Shown: positions 14,106-25,380, counted from the stretch's first letter. The stretch: 64,000 bases of DNA from Struthio camelus (GCF_040807025.1 NC_090981.1:70069645-70133644), one strand, 5' to 3'. Notes: generated by a model not told the origin, from the letters alone. Program-made: numbers and translations.

Positions 14106-14109
<4 letters not shown>
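6945..14109 (+). CDS. SEC11C: Signal peptidase complex catalytic subunit SEC11C, six coding exons
   Basis: SEC11C is the serine-type catalytic subunit of the ER signal peptidase complex, which removes signal peptides from nascent secretory proteins. Coding exons are 6945-6986, 8447-8556, 9783-9932, 12179-12298, 13583-13640 and 14056-14109. All junctions are GT/AG and in phase, giving 177 residues; vertebrate SEC11A/C proteins are about 180-190. The start [14 protein letters not shown] is the first in-frame ATG after a stop and has a good Kozak context (gccATGg). A single membrane helix follows at about residues 20-50. The catalytic serine is Ser53 in SGSMEPAF, the histidine is His93 in IVHRVIK, and the acidic residue is in DDRG (118-119). 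The hydrophobic C-terminus ends in YVLLKRES. The C paralogue is favoured over SEC11A by its neighbours GRP and RAX and by the HxxPIRAGE segment. The N-terminus is shorter than in the human protein. Confidence 0.97.
7580..7598 (+). repeat. Poly(A) tract in SEC11C intron 1
   Basis: An uninterrupted run of about 19 A residues lies in intron 1. A second A run with the same look lies near 7800-7814. No adjoining retroelement body or target-site duplication is recognised. Confidence 0.7.
8447..8556 (+). CDS. SEC11C: SEC11C coding exon 2 (membrane anchor)
   Basis: Acceptor 'gtcttacag' and donor 'gtaagt' flank 110 bases that encode [10 protein letters not shown] through SPIVVVL. This is the transmembrane helix and its lumenal junction. 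It ends two bases into the Ser51 codon. Confidence 0.96.
9783..9932 (+). CDS. SEC11C: SEC11C coding exon 3 (catalytic Ser and His)
   Basis: Acceptor 'tttgcag' and donor 'gtaatg' flank 150 bases. The exon carries the Ser box [16 protein letters not shown] and the His box [12 protein letters not shown]. It ends two bases into the Lys101 codon. Confidence 0.97.
12179..12298 (+). CDS. SEC11C: SEC11C coding exon 4 (acidic catalytic box)
   Basis: Acceptor 'ttctag' and donor 'gtaagt' flank 120 bases that encode [20 protein letters not shown] through DVVGRARG. This is the conserved KGDNN...DDRG box of the signal peptidase I fold. Confidence 0.97.
13583..13640 (+). CDS. SEC11C: SEC11C coding exon 5
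   Basis: Acceptor 'attacag' and donor 'gtatgt' flank 58 bases that encode [19 protein letters not shown]. Confidence 0.96.
14056..14109 (+). CDS. SEC11C: SEC11C coding exon 6 and stop
   Basis: Acceptor 'tttgcag' is followed by [17 protein letters not shown] and a TAA stop at 14107-14109. The stop runs straight into a long poly(A) tract. Confidence 0.96.

Positions 14110-14136
<27 letters not shown>
14108..14136 (+). repeat. Poly(A) tract abutting the SEC11C stop codon
   Basis: About 29 consecutive A residues begin within the TAA stop codon and run into the 3' UTR. It behaves like a homopolymer microsatellite. The gene itself has introns, so this is not the tail of a processed copy. Confidence 0.85.
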
Positions 14137-14138
<2 letters not shown>

Positions 14139-14257
14139 AGTGAGAGAGCGCCACTTTTCCAAGAATGAAGTTAAATATACTGGAAAAAAATAATATATTT
14201 CAGATGTTTTAATTTCTGTATACTTTTACAAAACCGTGCAAACTTTTGTCTTGTCTA

Positions 14258-14263
14258 AATAAA
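14258..14263 (+). terminator. SEC11C poly(A) signal
   Basis: A canonical AATAAA lies about 150 bp after the stop codon in an AT-rich 3' UTR. No later coding sequence of the gene is seen. Cleavage would be expected at about 14275-14290. Confidence 0.75.
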
Positions 14264-14633
14264 CTGTACAGCTAATAAGTAAAGCTTTTGGCTCTTGATT
14301 AATTATGTAATTGCATATTTACCAACTTAAGTAGTTGCTGCTTTCAAGTAGCTCTTGGCGCGTGGAAGACGCCGACTGCCCTGTCCAGAAGTCGGGCAGG
14401 GCGCTCCTGGGCACGTGGAGGACGATGCCTGAGGCTGTAGTTTGAAGCTTGTTTCTCTTTTTGCTCTAGCAGTACTGCAGCTGAACCAGCTTGCTCCCCG
14501 CTGTTTGGTTGGTTCTTCTGCTTGGTGATTTTTAACCTCTGTGAGCTCCCTGGTCTTTTCACTGCCCCAAGGACCCAGCATACGGGTTGGAGCAGGTAGC
14601 GAGTTGTAGGAGTTGAGTCACGCTTTTGCCTAA

Positions 14634-16390
14634 AGAATCACAGAATCACAGAATCGTTTAGGTTGGAAGGGACCTCTGGAGATCATCTAGTCCAACCTCC
14701 CTGCTCAAGCAGGGTCACCTAGAGCATATTGCCCAGGATCACATCCAGACGGGTTTTGAATATCTCCAGCGAAGGAGACTCCACCACCCCTCTGGGCAAC
14801 CTGTTCCAATGCTCTGTCACCCTCACAGTGAAGAAGTTTTTTCTCAGGTTCAGATGGAACTTCCTGTGGTTCAGTTTCTGCCCATTGCCTCTTGTCCTGT
14901 TGCTGGGCACCACGGAGAAGAGGCTGGCCTCATCCTCTTGACACTCCCCCTTCAGATACTTGTACACGTTGATGAGATCCCCTCTCAATCTTCTCTTCTC
15001 CAGGCTGAACAGGCCCAGCTCTTGCAGTCTTTCTTCCTAGGAGAGATGCTCCAGCCCTCTAATCATCTTGGTAGCCCTCCGCTGGACTCTCTCCAGGAGT
15101 GCCATGTCTCTCTTGTACTGGGGAGCCCAGAACTGGACACAGTACTCCAGGTGAGGCCTCACCAGGGCTGAATAGAGGGGCAGGATCACCTCCCTCGACC
15201 TGCTGGCAACACTCTGCCTAATGCACCCTAGGATCCCATTGGCCTTCTTGGCCACAAGGGCACACTGCTGGCTCATGTTTAACTTGTTGTCCACCAGCAC
15301 TCCCAGGTCCTTCTCGGCAGAGCTACTTTCCAACAGGTCAGTCCCCAGCCTGTACTGGTGCATGGGATTATTCCTGCCTAGGTGCAGGACCTTGCACTTG
15401 CCTTTGTTGAACTTCATGAGGTTCCTCTCCGCCCACCTCTCCAGCCTGTCCAGGTCCCTCTGAATGGCAGCACAGTCTTCTGGTGTGTCAGCCACTCCCC
15501 CCAGTTTAGTATCATCAGCAAACTTGCTGAGGGTGCACTCTGTCCCTTCCTCCAGGTCATTGATGAATATATTGAACAAGACTGGGCCCAGGACTGACCC
15601 CTGGGGGACACCACTAGCCACAGGCCTCCAACTTGACTCTGCGCCATTCACCACAACCCTCTGAGCTCGGCCATCCAGCCAGTTCTCAAGCCACCTCACC
15701 GTCCACTCATCTAGCCCACACTTCCTGAGCTTACCTAGGAGGATGTGATGGGAGACAGTGTCAAAAGCCTTGCTGAAGTCCAGAAAGACAACATCCACTG
15801 CTCTGCCCTCATCTACCCAGCCAGTCATTCTGTCATAGAAGGCTCTCAGATTGGTCAAGCATGATTTCCCTTTGGTGAATCCATGCTGACTACTCCTGAT
15901 CACCTTCTTGTCCTCCAGATGCTTAGTGATGACCTCCAGGATGAGCTGTTCCATCACCTTTCCCGGGATGGAGGTGAGGCTGACAGGCCTGTAGTTTCCT
16001 GGCTCCTCCTTCTTGCCCTTTTTGAAGACTGGCGTGACATTGGCTTTCTTCCAGTCCTCAGGCACCTCTCCTGATCTCCAGGACCTTTCAAAGATGATGG
16101 AGAGAGGCCTAGCGATAACATCCGCCAGCTCCCTCAGCACTCGTGGGTGCATCCCATCGGGGCCCATGGATTTGTGGATGTCAAGTTTGGACAAAAGATC
16201 TCTAACCCGATCCTCCTCAACCAAGGGAGAGTCTTCCTTTCTCCAGCCTTCCTCTCTTGTCTCCAAGGTCTGGAATTCCTCAGGACTGGCCTTAGCAGTG
16301 AAGACAGAAGCAAAGAAGGCATTCAATAACTCTGCCTTCTCTGTATCCTTTGTCACCAGGGCACCCGCCCCTTTCAGCAGCGGGAAAGAA
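14634..16390 (-). mobile_element. CR1 LINE, 5'-truncated, reverse transcriptase mostly open
   Basis: The 3' end on the complement carries the 8-bp tail repeat typical of CR1 (seen as 'tcacagaa' copies at 14639-14655). Read on the minus strand, the ORF2 reverse transcriptase has motif [14 protein letters not shown], motif [21 protein letters not shown] and motif C FADD (15511-15522). Upstream lies a [13 protein letters not shown] block. The frame is open from the truncation point near 16390 to a single TAG at about 15037-15039. It then resumes in the same frame through [12 protein letters not shown] and on to about 14719. The endonuclease domain and 5' end are absent, which is normal for CR1. 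Confidence 0.95.
15037..16390 (-). pseudogene. CR1 ORF2 reverse transcriptase remnant
   Basis: About 450 codons of CR1 reverse transcriptase, lacking the N-terminal endonuclease. The frame runs further upstream to 16521 only because the flanking host DNA happens to be open. The first recognisable element residues are [20 protein letters not shown]. One in-frame stop interrupts the C-terminal part, so this is a dead LINE copy of moderate age. Confidence 0.9.
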
Positions 16391-16399
16391 AGTTGTTTC

Positions 16400-19300
16400 A
16401 GTACAGTCTGAGAAAAGTAGACAGCAAAGAGACTTTTACTCTGGTTAAGAGCTGAGAGCTGGAGCCTTCTCAGAGTCTTCTCTGAGAGTCTGAAACATGC
16501 TCCCTTGTGGCACAGGGACAAAAACCTTGCAGCCTGATTTCAGCGGTCTGGCCTGTCCGTGTGTCTAGAATTCAGGCCATTACAGGCCGCTAACCTTTCT
16601 GCCTTTGTGCTCCCAGCTACAGCACAAAGCTACTAAAAAGATTTTATGGGGATTTACTAACGCTTGAAAATCACTAAATGGAAAGCACCGTAGTACACTT
16701 AGGTAATACTACTACCAATAAGGAAAAATATAATTCGTATTCCAGTCCTGAGAATGTGGTGTTCTCTCCTGTCATATGATAGCTGAAGAGTGCTAAACAC
16801 AAAATTGATTTTTCATTTTAAAACTTAACCTGGTAACTGTCTTATGTGAAATTCTGGACTTTTCTCTCCTTGGCTTCAAATGTCAATATTGTACCTTCAA
16901 CAAAGCAGAAATTGTTTTCCTCTCTTGCTTTGGGTTTGCAGTTTTGATAAGGAACAGCATGAGGCTTTTTTCCTGTGGAGTTTTGTTTCTTCTGTCATCC
17001 CTCACCTCTACAAAAATATAATATTTTACAATAATGGCACCCCTTCTGTTGAAACTACCAATGCTGAAAGGCAGACAACTGCTGAATTTTTCCAAGTAAT
17101 ATTACTTCTTTTGTCTCTTCCTAAGCAGTTTTCACAACAAACTATATTATAAAAATGACTGACTTTGTGTCAAATTGCTTAGAAATAAAATTGAGTATAA
17201 TAAATGGCTTGTCATAATAACTTAGATATTCTTAATGCAACCTTCCTGGAAGCGTACTATCACAGTTAAGCAAAAATAACTTAATTTTTGGAGGCAGTGT
17301 ATGGGTAGTAAGATTGTGTTTGTTTGCTTATTGCTGAAATTGGAATTGATATCTCCCTCCCTGTGCCCGCCCTCCCCTCACGCAGGCACCATCCGCTCTA
17401 ATCTTGGGAGTGGGGTTTTGGGCTTAACCCAGACGACAGAGTCAACACGATTATGGACGTTTTTCCTCAAGTTGAGGAAAGATGGATCGGTGATGAGAAG
17501 GAAAGATAACATCTAAATATGTGGGATCATGCTCAGAAAAAAGGGTTTTAGTTCTTGGGTGTAAAGTGCTGGGTCTTGTTTTTAAACTCTTTTCGACAAA
17601 TCTTGATCTGTAGAACTGACTTGTGAAACGGTGGTATGCGGCCGTCCGTGCTGCCAGATCTGCTCGTTCGGTGAGACGCTGGAGGACAGCGCAGGCCCGC
17701 TTCGTCGTCCTCGTTTTAGCTGGGTGCATAGAGAGGTGCTAGCTGCGTCCGACAGAGCAGCTTTGGTCAGCCACGTACAATAACTTGTCCAAGCATAGCA
17801 GTAATCTGCTCTTTCCTCTGTGATACACAGTAGCTTTTTTCAGCTGCTAAGACTAGATGCCGTAACGCTTGATCTTTTCATAGAATCATGAAAAGTTCCT
17901 GCCTGTGTAGTTTCCCATCAAGTTTCAGGAGTGATTGCACAAGCTGGGACTGCTGTAAATGCAGCTGTTGAAACCCAAGTTGTGGTTTCTTGGGTGTTCT
18001 TCAGTGTGGCGCAGACCTAAGCCTTGATGGATTCCCCTGGCTTCTTTCCCCCATGGTGAGAGGGTTATTCCCATAAACGGGTTATTCTTTTGATCTGGTA
18101 CTTAATTTAGATATTTTTGAGTCTCTCGTTTTGATCTTCCCTCAGCTTTTCTGCATGCTTCAACAAAGTTGTAGCTCAGATGCTAGACTCGGGCTACTGA
18201 AACGCAGACTCAAACCACCTTTTGGCATTTGGAGTCTCTGCTGATGCGGCGATCAACCCATTTGTGCGAAGAACGTACTGAGAGGAAAAGAACTTTTCCG
18301 AGGGACCTCTTTTCCTTGTGAAGATTTCTCACGGGTGCAGAAGTGTTGTCTAGCGATGACTTTGTTTCTGGCTCCTTGCTTTCTCAGTTTGTCGCTGGTG
18401 GCTGTGAGAATTCAAGATCAGGCAGGCTATTCCATGGGTTTGGAGGACCTTAAAATGAAACGGGGGCTCGTGGGATCCCAGTTAAACATCGTGAGTTAGA
18501 GGGGTGGCGTGTGGAGAACTCTGTGGAGTCTCTCTACAGTTACGGCTGTAGATGAAAACATTCTTAGTTGCAAAGCTAGGGAGCCGAAGGGTGCCACGCT
18601 GCTGCGTTTGTCATTTCTGCATTAGAAGGAAGTAAAGGACCACAAAAAATAACCTACGGCTGTACAGAGCCGTGCACAAAGCCTTAACCTCCGGGTGCTG
18701 CTTTGCTGGATGCTGGGCGGGATCCTGCGGCAGCGTCCCCTCGCCTCGTAACGGCTCGGCGCTCACCTGCTGCTACTGCTCATGGCAGACGGATGCCGGG
18801 GTCGACAAAACGTGGTGCAGCTACCCTCATGTGGGAGAAATGACGTTTTTTGGATTTGGGAATCGCATAACCGTTTCAAAGTTTCTTTCTCATCATACTA
18901 GTAGTTCTGTTGATCACTAGCAAGCTTACCTATTCTGTGACCACGTTAGTTTGCTCTACTGGCGGCTTCGTTCAGGCCTCTTTTGCTGGCTGCCTATGGA
19001 AGGTTAGAGACTACTCACGACCTAAGGGGTTGGGTCGCTTTTGACTCTGTTCGTGACTTGGATTCCCATGATTGTCTGAGCTACTTTAAGCAAACCGTTT
19101 CTATTTCTCATAATCTAGCTAGCTAGCTGGGGCTGCTTGTTTGCTACCTTACAGTAGAAACGAGGGAGGGAAGAAGCGCAAAGGCTCTGAACGCTCGGCG
19201 TACGCCCCCCCTTCCTTCTGCTACAGAATCTCGCGGTTCTCAGCCTGCTAACAAAGATGAATGAGCTTTGACAGTGAAATGCATATCAGGAGGATGTTTT

Positions 19301-21140
19301 CTTTGTGCTGTGAGTAAATTGCACTGTACAGTGCTTGAATGATTTAACGTCTGTTAAATATTATTATGGTCATGGAGATAATGCTGTTTCCTATTTGAAA
19401 TGTTGTGTAACTGAATGTTATGAGCTTTTCCTACTGGTCTTGCTGAGAACAAGTTTGAAGGTGACTTCACGTGATCCAGCTAAACTGGTCTATCAGACAG
19501 TCCTCCTAGTGCAGACAACATGGTCGTGTCTCTTTCTGCCAGCTCTCGCGTTCACTGGCGGCAACGTGACCTGCAAACCCAGCCAGAAGTCAGCAGTTGT
19601 CCGCTGGGTTTGCGAGCTGAGCAGGCTCAGCAAAGCACCAGCAAGGAGCCAGGAGCAGAGCAGAGGCAAAGAAAGGAGGCAGGTTTAGCCTTTGGGAGCA
19701 GTGACCTGTTAGATTTGCCCAGCTGCAGCATGTAACTTCATGTTTATCACCTGGGCGCTTCAAGAACAAGTATGTCCTTGCTGTAACGTGTACCCAGTGG
19801 AGCAGACAGCTAAGGGACGCAAGGAGGGAGTCAGGACGATGTCGCTGTGGACTTGGGAAGTCAAAGGCTACGGCGACGCGCTCCTCTGGGTGACGAATTC
19901 TCCACTAACATCATGAAATGAACATTAAGACTTTGGGATTGATCAGACCACGACGGAGCTGACACCGAGCGTGCCACGTTCCCCGGTCTCTGCCTGCAAC
20001 CCACCGCGTTGTGCTGTGCCACGGCTCTTCGGCTGCTGCCGGGTGCAATCTGCAATCGCTCATCCCCATGAGCCTTCCCGCAGGCCTGAGCCAGCCGGCC
20101 CAGGGTCTTCCACCCTCTGCGGGGAGAGACGAGCGAGGCAAGCGTCGAGGCACGACAGCAGGACGGACACCATCTGAACCCGTCTCCGCACCTTCCCAGC
20201 CCACGTGCTCGCTCTTCAGCTAGCGTTTCCCACCGTCAGTCACTGAAATTCTAGTTTGTGGCAATAAACAAAATTATCTGAGGGTTTAGGATGTCTTGCA
20301 GATCCAAGGCCGTCCCCAGGTTAAATCTTCCCTCCTGTAATCACGACACCTTTTAAACTGTAGTAGGCGAAGTCTTTTTCTCAGCAGAGAGGAAACAATC
20401 TTAACCTATTGCAACTGGCTGATCGCACCTCTCTTTCTCACACACAAAAAAGCAAGCGCACAGATACGCTGCACGTGCTTTTTGCAGGAGAAATGCTTTA
20501 CAGGTCAGCATGATGTGAATAGTCGAGCTTTTCTAAAATAATACTTGTATTACTTTGAATATTAATGTTATCACCTAGCAAGGAATGTTTTAGCACTCGC
20601 CTCTTTCTTAATGCATCGGAGGAAAGATGATGCAGGTTTTTGCCAGCCTTTTCTGTTAATCCCGCGTTTTTCCAGAGTCTGTCTCACTGGCTCAGCAATC
20701 GAAGGCCGCTGCCGACAGTCGCCCAGAAGGCGAGGGAGAAAAGGCGCGAGCATCGACCGTAGCGCTGTCAGGGCTGAGATGATTTCGAGTCCTCATCTAT
20801 CAGTCAGGGCTTTGTGCTGTTTTCAGGGTTTAACCGACTTTGTTTTCCTCGTGCAAAAGGCGTGAGTTAAGATTTAAAAAGACCAAAGGCCCAATCCTGT
20901 CAAAGGAATAAAGCGTTGAACGGGTGAGCCCTGACCTGGCTAACTCGGCGCACGCTGGAGCACCAGCAGCGCTTTCGGCCCCCGAGCTGCCCAACGCCGG
21001 CCTGGCGCGCGAGGGCTGCGTCGGGCTCCTAGGGGCGCCTGCTGGTGCTCGGCGTCGGTGCGCTTACAGCACTCAGCTTATCCTTTTACCTTAGTAACGC
21101 TGGGTTTCTCCGCATGATACTTTGGCAGGAGGGTTTTTGG
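16400..21140. other. Intergenic DNA between SEC11C and GRP
   Basis: No conserved exon, RNA gene or repeat family is recognised. GC and CpG content rise from about 17600 rightwards. The open frames are short and have no splice or domain support. Confidence 0.55.
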
Positions 21141-21149
21141 TATTCTGGG

Positions 21150-21740
21150 CGCGTCCCTTGGGACCCTGAAGGCACGGTGGTGCTGCTGGTGGTGGCAGGT
21201 CGGGATGGAGCTGGCAGAGGTGGCGACCTGGCGGCCGGGGGCGGTGGGCTCCCGCGGTCCCGGTGCTGGGGGTGGCAGGTCGGGATGGAGCTGGCAGAGG
21301 TGGCGACCTGGCGGCCGGGGGCGGTGGGCTCCCGCGGTCCCGGTGCTGGGGGGCGAGGGGGCCCCAGGGCCTGGGCTGCGGCGGCGCCGGGACGCCGCGG
21401 TGCCGGCCGGTTGCTCTCCGGACCCCGCCGCCGTCCGCAGTGGGACCCGCGCGGGGCCGCCGGCGGCAGCTGCACCCCCGGCAAAACCGCCGAGGCCTTG
21501 GGGCGGCTTTCTGGGCCGGAAGGCAGGTTGCTCCTCTCTGGGGCGCCGAGCGCCCTACAGCGCCCTGGGCCCGGCAGACGGCCGGGGCATCCCGAGCGCC
21601 GCGGGGCCTCAAGAGACCAAGGCGAAGGTTGAGGCGGCGTGCGCCCCGCCGGCCCCGACGCGCAGCTGGAACCGCTGCCCGAGCCGGCGGCGCCGGCGCC
21701 AGCGCCGGCCTCGGCCTCGCCGGCAGGTCACTCCTCTCTG
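21150..21740. promoter_or_regulatory. CpG-rich island without an assigned gene
   Basis: A dense GC/CpG block with GC-box-like sequence contains an exact 80-bp tandem duplication at 21191-21350. It lies about 4 kb before GRP. No conserved coding sequence starts here. It could be the promoter of an unrecognised noncoding transcript, a distal GRP element, or simply GC-rich repeat DNA. Confidence 0.4.
21191..21350. repeat. Exact 80-bp tandem duplication
   Basis: The copies at 21191-21270 and 21271-21350 match base for base when the two blocks are read side by side. They start with 'ggtggcaggtcgggatggag' and end with 'cggtgctggg'. Complete identity implies a very recent event, gene conversion, or an assembly artefact. 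Confidence 0.95.
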
Positions 21741-22249
21741 TTTGATCAAGATAGCGAACAGCAGCGATGAAAAGGACGTCTTTCCTCTGCGCCCACCAAT
21801 TTTATCAATGGTTCTCGCACGTCCCGCGGCCCAGCGCAAACAAAACGTAAGCCAGCCGCACGATAAACATTTCAACACGTTTCTCCGCTGCCCAGCTGGG
21901 CTTCAACGAGTCTAAACCATCTCTTCTGCGTCGTCGCCTACCCCGAGATACGTTGCTTCTGTACATAGACCCAGCTCTGCCTTTCTGTCCTTCATGCGTG
22001 AATGTGATGTCAGCAGGCACGTTATGCCTGTGATGTCCGTACACCTTCTCTGTCTTTAGGCAGACATATCAGATGCGGACGGGACGCCAAAGGCAGGCCT
22101 TCATCTGAGCTTCGCAGCGGTGTGAAATCCAGACCCCTGTAGTGGTTGGCGGCTTCTAGGTAAAGAGCAGCTGTGGACAAAGCTTCACCCGTTTCATGAA
22201 TTCATTCACATGAGGGCCTCAGCTTCCACTTTGTGAAAATCATGTTTTT

Positions 22250-23440
22250 TAGCATGGAGTGAAAATGTGTGTTTTACTAATCTGGAGCAGGAAGGCCTGG
22301 GAGCGGCGTGCGTGTGCACGGGCACCCGCGCGGCGGCAAGAGCGGGCCCAGCCGGGCGTCCGGCCCCTCCGTGTCCGGCGGTTTATGGATTCAAACTCAG
22401 CCACTGTACGTGGAAGAAAGCCAACATGTGGGAAGGAAAAGCTCATAGTTTTATCTTCCCTTAGCACCTATTTTCCGTGGATTTAGTTGCAAATTAACAA
22501 ATGAGCGGATGAGTCGCCTGCTGGGTTGCTGCAGCCGGCGCGGGAAGTGCCGAAGCGGCCGGGCCGGGGCAGGGGGCGGCCGCCACCGCGCGTCCCCCCG
22601 GGCCCAGGCAGGAGCGCGGCGGGCGCAGCGCCCTCGGCCGCCCGGATGGATACGTGACGAGCACGAAAAACGTTTTGCCCTGAGGAGAGCCGCTTCTGGA
22701 AGCGCAAACACCAGCTGAGGGTGGCGGGATCCTTCGGACCGGCTCTCTCGGACGAGTGGGTCAGCGGCAGCCGGTGACACGTGCCGGTCGCACGCCCGTC
22801 CTTTCCTGTTGTGGGGCCTCCACCGCATCATTTCTGCATCATCTATCCAATTATTTTCTGCTGAAAAGGTTAATATAAAGATAAGAATTAGAATAAAAGT
22901 CCATGTCTTTAATCCGTACAAAACAGTAAAGGGGGAAGTGCGGCAGCGGCCAGCCGCGCCGAGGAAGGGGCTTGGTCCTGGCCCGGCGGAGGAGGCGTGA
23001 GCGAGGCCGGGGCGGAGGGACCCCCGGGCGACGGCCGCCGAGCTGCGCTACGGCAGCGACGTTAGCGGTCTTCTTGCGGGAACACGCAGAGTCCGCGAAC
23101 TGGCGTTTTGTGCCCGGCTGCCTTCAAATAACCCAGACTGAACGTTTGTGGCAGCTAAACAGATTATTGCATTCGTTTTACGGCAAAACCCTGACATACC
23201 TGTTTTTTTCCAAGCAAAAAAAAGTCCCTTCCTTTGAAAAGCCAATGCTAATTAAAGAGGAAATTCAGCCCAAACGTGACCGGCTCTGCAGCTCTGTATT
23301 CTCACCGTAACGTTAATGGCTAAAGGGCAAAGTAAATTAAATCTGCACTCAGTGCGCGGCAAGAGACAGCAGGGGAAGCGCCTACGGCCGGCCTCAAGCT
23401 CCAGTAACGCACGGCAGCCCCGCGCGCCGCTAAAAGAAAA
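22250..23440. other. GRP distal upstream region, mixed GC islands and AT-richer windows
   Basis: GC-rich segments (22290-22380, 22500-22660, 22940-23050) alternate with non-repetitive AT-richer windows at 22810-22930 and 23090-23340. No coding exon is supported. The AT-richer windows stand out from the surrounding low-complexity DNA and are candidate conserved noncoding elements. Confidence 0.35.
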
Positions 23441-23459
23441 GGCAGCTCGGCTGGAGCGG

Positions 23460-23700
23460 CACCAGGGCGGGCCGAGCTGAGCCCAGCGGAGCCGAGCGGA
23501 GCCAAACCCAGCCAGGTCGAGCCGAGCCGGGCCGAGCTGTGCCGAGCCGGGCCAGGCCGAGCCGAGCCGAGCCGTGCCGGGCTGAGCCGAGCAGGGCCAA
23601 GCAGAGCCAGGCCAAGTGGAGCAGGGCCGAACCAGGCCGAGCCAAGCAGGGCCAAGCCGAGCCGGGCTGGGCCGAGCCGAGCGGAGCCGGGCCGAGGTGG
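23460..23700 (+). repeat. Degenerate GAGCC pentamer array
   Basis: Roughly 240 bp of imperfect 5-10-bp units (gagcc, gagcg, gggcc, aggcc) repeat as 'gccgagccgagccg' and 'gagccgggccgagctg'. All frames on both strands stay open because the units lack stops, so the long open frames here are not genes. Confidence 0.9.
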
Positions 23701-24586
23701 CCACTGGCGGGCAGGGGGCGAGAAGCCGCGCTGGAAGCAGGACTGGGAAAGGAGGCCGCGGGGTCGCGGGGGCGCTAAGCGCGGTGCAAGTGGGGCCGCA
23801 GCGAGAGGCAGCAGGCAGCCTCCAGCCGAGCGGGGCAGGAGGAGCCGCCCCGACGCCCTGCGGATGGCCGCAGCCCGGCACCGCTGCCCGGGGAGGCGAG
23901 GACCGGCGGCGACCTCCCCAGAGCTCCGCAAGCCTGTTTTGCTTTGGGTGTGCTGTTTTTCCCCCGAAAACAGAGTTTCCTGAAGGCTGCTGAGGTTTCC
24001 GCGGGGCAGAGCTCGGCGGGGCCGGCGGCCACGCTGGGGGCTGCGCGGCCCGGCTCCTGCCTGAGGCATGGCGGTGCTGCCGCAGGTGAAACGGCAATGC
24101 CTGATGAGCGACCGCAGCACAGAACGGGTCACAGCGAGCAGCAAGGGAAGATGCAGTAAAGCGCCGCGGGACGAGGGCACGGCCCAGCCCATGCGGCCGG
24201 GTGCACATCGACTTCCAACGCGAGCGTCCCGAGTAATTTGCCCGGCCGGTAAAGCGCCAACCCCGACGCGTGCCGGGTTGCAGCAGGCGGGGGTGCGGGC
24301 ACGCCTGGGACCCCCGCCGCGGCGGCCCCTCTCCTCTTGCCTGCCGGCAGAGACGTTTCGTTCGCTACCTGCCGGAGAGGCCCCGGAGCCGGGGAGCCGG
24401 GCGAAGCGCACAGGGTCTGGGCACCAGGCAAGCGAAACGTCCTGCAGCCGTGTCAGTCCTGCCAGCAAACAGCTGGGACAGCAAACCAGCCCGCCGGCAC
24501 GGGCAACCACACGAGACTCCCCGCGCCAGACGGTCCCTCTCGGCCGGCCCCGGCGGGGCCGACCTTCGGGCTCTGCCGCGTTACAG

Positions 24587-24593
24587 TGACTCA
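24587..24593 (+). promoter_or_regulatory. AP-1-type TGACTCA site upstream of GRP
   Basis: A perfect TGACTCA lies about 0.9 kb before the GRP TATA box, within a short AT-richer non-repetitive window at 24570-24680. The function is inferred from the motif alone. Confidence 0.3.
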
Positions 24594-24949
24594 TCCGGCT
24601 GAAAAAATAAGTAAAAATACTGGGGCAAAATGTCAGCTCTTGCGTACTGTCGGCAACTTGTCGTTTAGGTCGTGCAGAGGCGCGGGCAGCTTCCGGGGAC
24701 GCTTTCCCGCGCTGTGCGGCGAAGGGCGATGCGCCCGCGGGAACGCCCCGGAGCAGTCCTTCCGCCAGCCGCTCCGTCCCCGCGCCGGGCCCGGCTGGGC
24801 GCCGTCCTGCCCCCCACACGCGTCGGGGCAGCGCCCGGCTTTCAAACCTGGTCGAGGGAATCAGCCCACGGGCCGCGTCGGCCACCCCGCGGCCAGGCAC
24901 CCAGACCGGGCAGCGGCGGTGGCAGCGGCAGCGGGGGCCCGAGCCCAGG

Positions 24950-25380
24950 GCGCAGCGCAGTGGGGCGCAGTGGGGCAGGGGGGTGTGGAGTGGAGCGGGG
25001 TGCAGCAGGGCGCAGCAGAGCAGGGCACAGTGGGGTGCAGCAGGGTGCAGTGGAGCGGGGTGCTGTGGAGTGGAGCAGGGTGCAGTGGGGCGCAGCGGGG
25101 CACAGCAGAGCACAGCAGTGTGGGGAGGCGCAGAGCAGGGTGCAGCAGGGTGGAGTGGGGAGCAGTGGGGCAGTGCAGAGCGGGGCGCAGCGGGGTGCAG
25201 CAGGGCACAGCGGTGCAGGGAGGTGCAGAGCGGGGCGCAGTGCAGTGGAAGGGGGCACAGTGGGGCCGTACGGAGCGGTGCGGGGCAGTGCGGAGCGGGG
25301 CGGTGCGGGGCGGTGCGGAGGGGGGTGCAGCAGGGTGCAGCGGAGCGGGGCAGGATGGTGCGGAGCGGAGCGGGGCAGGC
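24950..25380 (+). repeat. G-rich degenerate minisatellite before the GRP promoter
   Basis: Imperfect units such as 'gcagcagggcacagtggggt' and 'gtgcagtggagcggggtgc' repeat for about 430 bp, ending about 100 bp before the GRP TATA box. The plus (GRP sense) strand is G-rich with many GGGG runs. Very long stop-free frames on both strands are by-products of the repeat. Confidence 0.85.

Noticed and set aside
21150-21740. Coding gene at the orphan CpG island
   Set aside because: Frames are open in several registers because of GC content, and the 80-bp duplication shifts frames. No conserved protein sequence is present.
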